DNA from: Isohypsibius dastychi
Lineage: Eukaryota > Tardigrada > Eutardigrada > Parachela > Isohypsibiidae
Direction of reading: 5' to 3'
Length of the DNA: 28,088 nt
NCBI GenBank assembly: GCA_034696485.1
Contig: JAQIWT010000214.1
Location: 1 to 28,088, forward strand
Shown here in pieces: positions 10,138 through 19,937 of the stretch; within the stretch, counting starts at the first letter, position 1, and every line of letters starts with the position of its first letter. Below the pieces are notes generated by a model. That model made no database searches. It was not told where the DNA came from and saw nothing but the letters and a program-made list of their open reading frames with translations. A program made the translations under genes and the position numbers.

Positions 10138-13100
10138 ATGCTTAAAACAAAACGTCTTTGGGAAGAACGTTTCCACCCCGCAGAACGAGGCTGGGGCACT
10201 TTCGATGTATCTCTCGACCCTGAGAAGAAAACACTGCTAATCGCTGCATTCGAGAAAGGACTCCACAAATTCACTCTTGATCCACTGACTTTCAATATCA
10301 CCGAGAAAGTTCAGATAAAGGAACGAGCAGGTCACAGAGGCTCTGTGCTCAAAGTCGAATGGCATCCTTCTGGACGGCGATATGCTACCGGTACGATAGC
10401 TCCAATATTTGCTTGTCCATATCATACAATCTTGGTTTCAGCTGGCGTCGACCGATCGGTCATCATCTGGAAAGAAGACTACACTCCCGAACGACAGATA
10501 AAATTCAGCGAGGTTCCACAGGTCATTGCGTGGAATCCCAAACTGCTCCATTTAATCGCAGCAGGTGGCCCAGAATTCATCGCAGCCAATATCCCACGGG
10601 ATCCACTTTTTTACCGAGTACAAAGTCCCATCTGGTCAGCTGCATGGGATGTGGCTGGTGAGATATATGCATTGGGTATGGAGAATGGAGTGATCAGCAT
10701 TCGAGATCGGCGTGACAATGAAATGTGTGTGATAAATCGAACTGACAACCCCGTTTGGTGTTTGTGTTGGGCGCCAGCGGAATCACCGCGTTCGAATCTC
10801 CTGGCTGTTGCTGACTGGGGGAGCAATGTTGCGTTTTATGAATCGAATGGTAAACAACGTGGTTCGGATTCGCATGTTGACTTTCTGCCTATTGGGATTG
10901 CGTTCTCTCGGGATGGACAGATCATCTATCTTTCTGGCGCTGATAAGAAAGTATCTGACACAAAACTGCAACCTTCTCTTTTGGTTGTTACCGTTCTGTT
11001 CGCTGCAGGTGCATGCGTTGAGCGTTGAGTGCAAAGATGTGACAACCGTGACGGAATTTCGAGCCTGGCCCCAAAAATTTGCCCTAGTTCGAGAACGTCC
11101 TGGTCGGACTGAATTTGTGGGGGTTACGGCAGACGGTGTTGTTACCATGCTAGAAGCTACCTCCAGTAGATGCTCCCATATTCATGGCCCGATCTATGCA
11201 GCCCGCGAATCCCTCGTCAATTTATCGGTTCGAAGTCTGGAGCGAAATAGAGAGGTAAGACTCCTACGTATCTGGTCCACTATTGCAAGCAAAAAAGAAC
11301 AACCTCTGTAAGAGCGATTAAAACAACTACTTTTGGATTTTAATCAGTGCTTGTAATCTACGTAGTTTACATACATTCTGAAAGTAAAATGTCTATTTGC
11401 CGTCATTGTGTCCCCTGCATTTGTAGATTCAAGTCCCGGTCCAAGATGCAATTTTGAAGTTGGCAGTTTATCGACACCTTGTCGCCGCATTGACTGCAAA
11501 GGAAATAATTATCTTGCGACAAGTTTCCGAAGAAAGCCTTCTGAAATATGAAGAACAAGTGCGCATCTCACCGATCACCAACAGCAGTTTTATTTTGCTA
11601 GCGGCACAAACTGTTCTGTTTATTGAGCTGTCTTCTATCAGGGCAGTGAATTTCGCTGGCACGATGCAACAGACCTGGAATTTTCCAGAGGACTCCCCAG
11701 TTCAATGTGCGAAGGTCGCCGGTGGCATTCCAGGAGCAGAGTCATTAATCATTGCGCTGAAAGATGGATCGATCAACCGGATTTTAATAGATCAGCCGTT
11801 CATACATCTTCTCTTCAAAGTTCCAGCTACACCTCTCTGCATCGATATCAACAGATCACTGATGAAAATCGCTGTCGTTGGGGATAATGCTATTCTATAT
11901 GTGTACGACTTGGAGCAGAAGACCATGTTATACCAAGAACCAGGTGCTGACAGTTGCGCCTGGAATTTGTTCCACCCGGACATCCTTGCGTTTTCGTTAC
12001 GTGGACTGATGAAAATCAAGCTGGCTGATCAGAAAGTCCATATTCGCAGAATGGAGACGCCGCTGAACGGCATGGTTGTCGGTTACGCTGGCAGCAAGCT
12101 CTACTATGAGACTAATGACGGTCTGAGTGTGGTGGATGTTCCTCACACCATGTTGATTCACCAGTGTGTCGAGCTTAAGAATTTCGAAGCTGCTTATGAA
12201 ATAGCTTGCTTCGGGGCATCGGAAAGTGACTGGAAGGTAAACCCTGTGGTTCATCGAAAAAGTAACCTTTCGGCAATATTTGTTTTGTTAATGATAGATG
12301 CTGGGTAATCGATCGCTGGAGAGCCTGAGTTTGACTGTCGCGAAAAACTGTTTTCGGAGGCTACGTGATTATCCTCTAATCCTACTGATTGAGGAAACTG
12401 AGCAACGCGCGTTGGTGGGAGATGGCAGTCCGGATATTTATCTGGCCGAAATCTACGCGTTTCGGGAACGGTTTGACGAAGCAGCTCGGTTGTTTGCATC
12501 TGGTCGTCGGGCGGATCTGGCTGTCAAAATGTTCGTCGAGCTCAGGATGTTTGAGAAAGCGGAACAATGGGTGACCGATGACAAACAGAGAATGGAGCTA
12601 TTGCAGCTGAGAGCAAAATGGGCTGTCACGGGAAATAACAAGCAAGCTGCAGTTGAAATATTCTTGCAGCTCGGAGACACACAGAAAGCGTTTGATGTTA
12701 TGAAAGAATTGGGCTGGAAGATGAGAATACTGGAAGTTGCAAGGAAACTCGATGTAGTGACTCAAAGAGAGGCGATCGCGACGGCAGCCAGGTAATTGGT
12801 TACTGAACATTTGTGAACATCGGTTGAATAGTGTTTTGCTTGTCTCAGATATTTACTGGGCATGGGCGACACAGATTCTGCGGTGGAACTACTAGAAAAG
12901 ATCAAAGATATCGATCAAGTTGTTCAAATTCAGCTCGCAAATTCCAACTGGGATTATTTAATATCTTTGGCTGACCGAGAGCCCTTCTACCGAGAAATGA
13001 TCTTGATACCCTACGCTCAGCACTTAATCGAGCATGATCGCTTCATCGAAGCACGAGAAGCCTTCACCAAAGCCGGCCATCCAGAAATGGCGACCGATAT

Positions 13101-14190
13101 TCTCCATCAGCTGGCTGAGGTGGCCATGAACATGAAGAAGTTTTCTGACGCAGCATTCTATCTGCACCTTCTTGGACGAAATGCGGAGGATGAGGGTCTC
13201 CAAGAGGAGGCTCAGAAAAATTATCACTTGTCTGATATTTATCATGCCTACGCCATTGTGGAGTCAGCGATTGAAGACCCATTTGTACCGGCCATGGCAG
13301 ATACCGTGTTCAATTCAGGCCGTATTTTGGCGACTACTCTATGGAAACACAAAACTCTACCAACGGGCATAAAGTTCAGTTACATTTGTTATACTGTGGC
13401 CGTATGGGGAATGAGTGTCAAGGCTTATAAAACAGCTAGAACGGCTCTCGAACGATTGAAAGAGATGCGGATACCAAAGCAACTCATGGAGAAATTCACC
13501 GTAAGTTGCTCTACCGATAAATTTGATTGGAGTCCTAGAAAGAATAACCTAAGGAGCTGCATTACCTTTTCTTGGAAATCATGTTAAGCGATGTTGTTTT
13601 AGGAAATATATGTGCAAAATCGGGTCAAACCATTCAATGATCCGGAAGATTTGTCAGACTTCTGTCATAGCTGTTCATCATTTGGACCACTCCTGAACGT
13701 GCGCAATGGTTATGCGTGCCAGAACTGCGAGCAGCCATTTATTTATTGCCACATTTCGTACGAGCAACTACCCTTGGTTGAGTTTGTTCTCCCCCCAGAC
13801 ATTTCTGTGGTTGAAGCATGTTCCCTCATTACCCGTGAGCCTTCCTCCAATACCAACCCCCTGACTGGCGCGGGTGACGTAGTGGTGTTCGACCAGAATC
13901 TTTCAGGGAACGACAATTTTTTCTCAGAGTGGAATGGGAGTGGGCCAATTATAGCCAACCGGAACATTTTGATTGCTTTGAAAGGTTATGAGATTATCAT
14001 TCAAAAGTACAGAAAACCAATGGTCTGGAGGTTTTTCCGAAACATGTTGGCTGACGTTGTGAATGTTCGAACGTGTGAAACCTGCTGGAAATTTTTTAAT
14101 CACGATGACTGGTTTGCGAAGGTGTTAGAGACTGCAGCTTGCCCATATTGCAGAATCGCTGTCGTGGTTTCTGACAACAAAGATGAATAA
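10138..14190 (+). CDS. IFT122: Intraflagellar transport protein 122 (IFT-A subunit)
   Basis: Seven exons: 10138-10390, 10442-10950, 11009-11254, 11427-12236, 12298-12791, 12849-13500, 13603-14190, encoding 1183 residues; animal IFT122 is about 1,180-1,240. The first 560 or so residues form WD40 repeats (GVDRSVIIWK, LAVADWGSNVAFYESNGKQ, YVYDLEQKTMLYQEP). Helical TPR-like repeats follow (AEIYAFRERFDEAARLF, PYAQHLIEHDRFIEAREAF). Two C-terminal zinc-type CxxC pairs lie near residues 1009-1030 (CHSC, CQNC), with another two near the end (CETC, CPYC). IFT122 is a core subunit of the IFT-A complex and drives retrograde transport and membrane-protein entry in cilia, so this animal has ciliated cells, probably sensory neurons. 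The first intron (10391-10441) is 51 bp, in frame and stop-free, so a retained form would add 17 residues to the propeller. Start is the first ATG of the open frame. Confidence 0.97.
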
Positions 14191-14191
14191 A
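14186..14191 (+). promoter_or_regulatory. AATAAA overlapping the IFT122 stop codon
   Basis: The hexamer AATAAA includes the TAA stop at 14188-14190. If used for polyadenylation, the 3' UTR would be only about 20 bases. It may be chance. Confidence 0.25.
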
Positions 14192-14679
14192 CTGCGAAAT
14201 TGATCTGAATGCTTTATCTCCAACACTTTTGCCATACAAATCACAATTCGAAACACGCTGACAGAAAACAAGAAAGCAAGTGATCCTTTTACACAAGGTC
14301 TTTAAGAACTGAAACTGTTGGTCTTCGGTAGGATTATTTCATGTAGCACTTTTCCGAATATTCTATTCTGAAAATGAACTAATTCAGACACAACCCATTC
14401 CACAATTTTCTGCTTGGCATTCCACATAAGTTCTCCTACAGGTACTCATGTGGATCATCAGTCCAACCACAGCAACAGTGATGGGGCAGCAACAGCGACA
14501 AAAAGTATTACGGATAGGATACAGATAATTTTATTCATGATATATTCCAAAAAAGGAAATTTAAGCAGATTATGTCCCGTAAAGGAACTACATTGCACTT
14601 CGAGTGCACGGACCCCTAAGTTAATTTGCTCGAATTTGACATAAAGATACATAAACTCAAAACATTCAGGACGACAAAG
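14192..14679. other. Convergent 3' spacer between IFT122 and the DH44-like gene
   Basis: About 490 bp holding the 3' UTRs of both genes. A minus-strand AATAAA at 14530-14535, 145 bases past the neuropeptide stop, is a candidate polyadenylation signal. No other gene is seen. Confidence 0.5.
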
Positions 14680-15111
14680 CTAACCAAGATTCCTGAGCCG
14701 TTCGTTTCGTGCAACGCGAAAATTGATCCTGCGGTCATTCTGATGTCTCGTCAGTCGCTTCGTGGCTTGCATGAGAAGGAGTTGTTCTCGCAGGATATCC
14801 AGTGGCACCATAAGTGACAATACCGGTTTACTTTTCAAGGGCGTAGGATCTGACCTTTTGTGTATAAACGGTAGCGCTCGACCAGGCTGGAACCATATTC
14901 TCCTCGGGAACTTAACTCGACGAACTGGTCTCTTCCAGCAAGGAGATGGTACAGAATTGTCATCAGGGTGGCATAACGAAGTTGACGAAATTCCAAGGTG
15001 AAGTTTGTTTTGGAATGACGGACTGACATATAACAGCCCATAAGGCTGGACATCTAGCCCGAAAGCTAGTGTGGTAATGGCAAGAACGAGGCAAAAACCG
15101 ATTTTAATCAT
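14680..15111 (-). CDS. DH44/CRF-like neuropeptide precursor
   Basis: A single 143-residue frame. Residues 1 to about 18 are a signal peptide (MIKIGFCLVLAITTLAFG). A spacer with two cysteines and several basic sites follows, then a Lys-Arg cleavage site at 85-86. The peptide from residue 87 contains PVLSLMVPLDILREQLLL, which matches the core of insect diuretic hormone 44 and vertebrate CRF/urocortin (a PSLS segment, then PxDxLRxxLL). A helical, Arg-rich second half follows. The last residue is Gly143, directly after Leu142 and before the stop, so the Gly can serve as amide donor without further cleavage. The predicted product is a C-terminally amidated peptide of up to 56 residues. DH44 peptides are neurohormones acting on class B GPCRs in fluid balance, feeding and stress. 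The start is the ATG at the signal peptide; a 5' noncoding exon is possible. Confidence 0.85.
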   Translation of the reverse strand: MIKIGFCLVLAITTLAFGLDVQPYGLLYVSPSFQNKLHLGISSTSLCHPDDNSVPSPCWKRPVRRVKFPRRIWFQPGRALPFIHKRSDPTPLKSKPVLSLMVPLDILREQLLLMQATKRLTRHQNDRRINFRVARNERLRNLG

Positions 15112-16081
15112 TGTTTGCCAAATTTCTGGTCTGAACACCAGAACTATCCTCGATTGAAAAAAAAAATTGGAACGGCAGTTGAAAATTGGTAATCACAAGG
15201 CGAACCTGATTTTATGGATGTCTGACACGATGCAACCTAATCCTGTGAATTAATCGCCTGTGTACGTGTTTTCTCAAATCATTGATCCTTGTTCAATATA
15301 ATAAGGCTATTTAAATGAATATTACGTTCATGATATTGGCATTGCCCAAGAGGGAGGGGAACTAACAGTGAAATCTAAAAGATATGACATGTGCGGCTGG
15401 ACTGACACATAATACGAGTGTTGACGAAGACGCCTTATTTCACCAGAATAGCTAAAAAAGAATGTAGAAAGAAAAGAAAGATTAGGGTTTTCTGCGTTAT
15501 TGCTCTCTACCGGATTAGAGAAATAAAAAGATGTTTAAACGAGTACTGTATTTCGTTCCTGCTGGACGTTTCTAAGCTTTCCAGAATGTTTTGCAAACAA
15601 CCCTTGTTAAAGCTCCAGCCGATCCTAGTTGCATTTTCCGGATATCAACTTTCCGCATCTGTCGATCACTGTGTAGAATTTCTGCGATGATATTGCGTTT
15701 TTTTTTCGTTATGAACGGCTCTGATTTAAACGAAAATCACCTTTCGAGAGCTCACGTCGTACAGTATTTCAGGAAATCAGAAACGGCGCACTTCGGACTC
15801 AAATTTTGCCGAATCAGTGCCAAATGAAAAAGCCATCAAGGGTGAGGCCAACTTATCATAAACTGTTCTCTAGATATTGAGTTACATGCCCAGTCCATAT
15901 GAAAACCATGCCCAACGCCACGGCCATGACCTTTCGACACCCAGGATTTATTGGTTAGCTAAATCATTTTGGATCACGAACAGATCACACAGTACCAGTG
16001 AAAACAAGAATGTGGCCCATGACAATCGTACCTTATGTAAGAAGGCGCTCATTTATAAGTGAAACAGCTGCGACGGGTTGA
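15112..16081. other. Intergenic, about 970 bp, nothing supported
   Basis: Upstream of the neuropeptide gene and downstream of the protease gene. Several 60-90 codon plus-strand frames occur, but none has a motif or credible splice structure. It presumably holds the neuropeptide promoter. Confidence 0.5.
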
Positions 16082-19071
16082 CTACGAACGGGTCGGGTTT
16101 ATCCCGAAAACAGATTCTCTATCTGGAAAACTCATGGCGCTTGCGTGCTTGTTAGATTCCAAAATCGTGTGAGCGATCCATTCGATTGCAGTGGATATTC
16201 TCGCGAAGACAGATGGGTATTTTGGATCAGCACAGCCCCTGTAAAGTAGTATGGGGGTGATTATTTTGATTTTTTAAGTTCTAACGTACAATGCCCAAGA
16301 TGTGATTCCAACAAGTTCCCAACGGCCAGGCTCATCATTGCTGCGACATACCAGTGGTCCACCGGAGTCACCCTGACACCTGTAAAACGTGAAAACAACA
16401 TCAGATTTTCCCATTAGTTTTTATGGTGTATGCCTAACGTGTCTCTTCCTAAGCTTTGTGCGCAAATCATTTCAGGGGTTACAGAACCGCCGTACTGAAG
16501 GTTGCAGTACTCCTGAGTGGCGATATTCATGCTGGCTTGCCGAAGAGAATTACTGGCAGCCCGTTGAATCATTCTGTGCTTGGCTTGGTCTTCCTCAGCG
16601 AGTGTTCTTCCAGGTCGAGCTATTCTACTTCCCCAACCGGTGACAAAGCACTGCTTGCCAATCAACTCGTTGCTGTTTGCGTTGAGGCAGATGGGTGAGA
16701 TGCTGTCGCTGAACAACATCGGCTGGAATTGTCGCCCACATAGAAGTTGTCAAAGAAATTGAGACGGATTGGAAGGAATGGTTACCTGGGTTGTTTTTAG
16801 CAAGCAGAAATCATTCTGTGAATGCGGGTTTGATTCGAAAGCAGGATGCACGAACATCTCCGACAAAGAGTAAGTAACGGCGTCCCGTTCCCAGGGTCCA
16901 TTTAGGTCATGTTCACCCACACGGACGTGAAACGATGAAGTTTCATCCGCACTAAAACAGAAGACAAATAAACAGTCAAGTCTATACACTTCGATACTGC
17001 ATGTAATATGTAAGTATGCGCAACTAGATGGCAGTCCAAGCAATACTCCATCTACAAGAGTTTTTGTAGCAAGTTCTAGAGCACTCAGTATGTCACCCGA
17101 CAACTGCTTGCCGTCGTACTGCGACATGGCTGGCAGTAGTCCACTGCGTTGTGAGCAACTTGCAGTGCCGACAAATTGTATTTTATCGTCATCGAACACT
17201 TACTAGAGATTGCAGCAGTGTCCGGCAGTTACAAGCCAGTTCCGGTCAATCTATACAATCATTTGTGAAGCAACCAGTATGTAGCTCTGAAGCCTTATGA
17301 CTTACTATACTTGCGCCGCACAAGAGTTCGCTATTTACTGTGAGAAGCGCAGCTTGCCAGGGCCAGCTGTGGGGTCGAGCCTGTAAAAGAACACATGATG
17401 ATCCACCTTCACTAGAATCTTGGTTTCGTTTAAGTTCTGGTCCACCTCAACTCCTCCTACAATCTTCTGTTCCATCTTGGTAGCTAATACAGGTTTCACC
17501 GTGGGTACACCGCAACCAGAAGGACAGTACTCATCAAGTCCATAGGGACAATCTGCGTGACCTAAGGTAGCCGTTATTGCATTGAATCATTGCTCTCTTT
17601 CCAAGATGATGGTAAACAATTTACCATCACACAGCATGGTTTCCCTGAAACATGACTTTGAATCAGGGTCATTCGGGCAGCTGGTTTGCTGAGGGGGACA
17701 TGGTGATCCTGTCAAACAAGTTTTATTCGGAAAAATGGGTTTTTCGATCAATGTTAGTTACGCGTGAAAGTGATGTTGAATCCAGTGTATCCAACCGACG
17801 AATCCGTTAGCATGACAAGCAACTGTGGCCAAAAGGATTACAGTGGGCATTACAGCAACAAATGAGATATGTATATTTACGATTTGGTTACTGGGAGATC
17901 GGACATTCTTAGGGCCATTTTCTCCACAAAATCTTCCCAGAGAGGTCATACCTTAATGCAACTCCTAGTTTTGAATGAATCTAACGGCCTTGACATCAGT
18001 GTACTTACTTGAGGGCTCAATCAGCTCGATAAAATCAAATGCACATTCCTCCATTAGCATGGATGTAGTGCTGACCTTGAAGTCTCATTTTGAAAGTATT
18101 TCTAACGACGTTGAAACCATCGAGGGTATCTCACTTCGATTGCAACTCCATCAGGTGCTGATACCAACCACGAACAGCTCGCATCGTCTGGGTAGGTGCC
18201 AGGATAACCGGGCGAAGTCACCCACACTGAGTATGAACTCTCTTCAGTCAAAAAAACTTTCTGGTTCGTGCACTTGTTGTCAATGATTGGCTGCATGGTT
18301 GGCGGATCATCGGTTTCCGTGAAGTTCAGCTTGAAGCCTTGACTGTCATAAGTAGATAATGTTTTGACTCTGGGTAACACTTTAGCCAGTACAAATGTTA
18401 AATGACTGACCTTTCGATCATAAAATCCGAGCCTGCAAAAAAGTTTTTATCAATATTATTATCAAATCGTTTTGACATCACTCACAGAATTCAATTACGA
18501 CTGAGTTTCCGGCGATGACGAATGGTGGGAGTGCGGTCGATCCGCATAGTGGGCCTGTGTTGTAACTTTTAATCATTGATTTCTTGGGTTTTGACAGAAC
18601 CATATTCACACTCACCGAGGATTGTTTCAGAAGCTGGCGAGCACACGGACTGGGTGGCTCGTTCGGGGGAGTGGAAGGATACGTGATCATTTTCGCAGAT
18701 GTCAATTAGACTTCCTTCAATTGAGAATTCTTCCTCGAAAGTGATTTTTATATTCTGATAAACCATAAGAATGTTCATTGTTTGAGAGTTGACTAAATAC
18801 AATATATAATGAATACCTTTCCCTTTGAAACTGTGATGGTCCATCTACAGGTAGCGAATTCTGGGTAGGTGAATTCAGGATAGAAGTCATAGTAAGGTGT
18901 CGAAATAACGCCAGATTCCGCTGTGATTTCAGCTGGAACTTTGCAGCCATCTATCGATCCAGATAGGAGGTGTAATTTAGACAACAAAATGAATGATTAC
19001 TCGCTACCTTGGCAAAGTCCAGGAGTGATGAGAACGATCCCCACACATACTCCAAACAAAACCTGAACCAT
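16082..19071 (-). CDS. Secreted CUB-CUB-LDLa-trypsin serine protease
   Basis: Seventeen exons in gene order: 19008-19071, 18817-18950, 18616-18754, 18486-18554, 18411-18432, 18135-18342, 18009-18075, 17881-17951, 17762-17822, 17625-17708, 17446-17552, 17306-17380, 17204-17250, 16786-16951, 16439-16722, 16290-16379, 16082-16238. They give 614 residues with every phase matching. Order: signal peptide (1-20), CUB 1 (about 24-150), CUB 2 (about 167-278), an LDL-receptor class A module (about 281-316), and an S1 protease from IVGGVE near 336. The catalytic triad is His378 (VTAGHCC), Asp430 (SQNDFCLL) and Ser538 ([11 protein letters not shown]). The Asp just before TCQGDSGGP is the trypsin S1-pocket residue, so cleavage after Lys or Arg is expected. 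It is made as a zymogen cut before IVGG. CUB and LDLa modules usually mediate protein binding in extracellular cascades; the target is unknown. The fifth exon is 22 nt. Confidence 0.93.
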
Positions 19072-19937
19072 ATCTGCGTCGTATTTGACTGAGTCTATTT
19101 CATCAACCACGGGAAGCACCTGTATTGCTATGATTATCTCGTCCACACACTCGGTTGCGTCTCCGGTGTTTATCAGTTGTTGTTGTTACTGGAAAAGTTT
19201 ACCGATAACTTCATAATCATTTAGCCGCATAATTCTCTGTCTCATGGTTGTTGTAGAAGCCTTCCGTGTGGACAGGTTAATTACACCTTTATGTGGTGAA
19301 CGACACACAAAAGTTGACCAGTGGTAGCATGTGCTTAGCTGGTGGAGTGCATTTTGGTCCGTCACGATCCTACACCCTGTTCCGTTCCGTTTCAGCTACG
19401 AGTACTGTAATACGAGCTCATTCCTCAGGCTTCGCAAATGTTTTACAAGTCTTGTGACCTTAACTGTGTTTCTTCGACGTCACATGCTCCGTAGTTCAGA
19501 AAGTCGAGTGCTCACACAGAAAAGTAAGCAAACTGCGGAAGTTGGAACCAGGTTTTGATATCGTCACTTTGAAGTGTTTACACGGACGTGTCGAATGGGC
19601 AAATACACGAAACAATAATAAACAGGGACTCCTTGGCAAACAGGAAACTAGAGTCAGTTTGATGAAGGACAAAAAGAAGTCTCGCCTACGGTTTCAGACA
19701 TCCGTCAAGGAGACGATCATGCACCCCGAGGAGGTCGATCTGAACCGCCCACTGATTCCTTCTTTTTCAGTTTATAGGACTGGCACGTTTTGCAGCGATC
19801 GCACGCGTATTTATACTTCAATCTGTATACAGATTACGTTCTTGACATTTCACTCTATTCAACAAGATTTATTCTCAAGTAATTGCCGGAGATCTCACCC
19901 AATTGGGCAGTTATCGTTGCTGTTTGCCTAGCCCATA
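19072..19937. other. Divergent spacer between protease and GPCR 2
   Basis: About 870 bp between two gene starts on opposite strands, so it should hold both promoters. A plus-strand frame at 19542-19931 is open but shows no family motif. An in-frame TAG lies three codons before the GPCR ATG. No TATA box is clear. Confidence 0.45.

Noticed and set aside
10611-12680. Several long antisense frames opposite IFT122.
   Set aside because: They are shadows of the conserved coding strand, with no motifs of their own.
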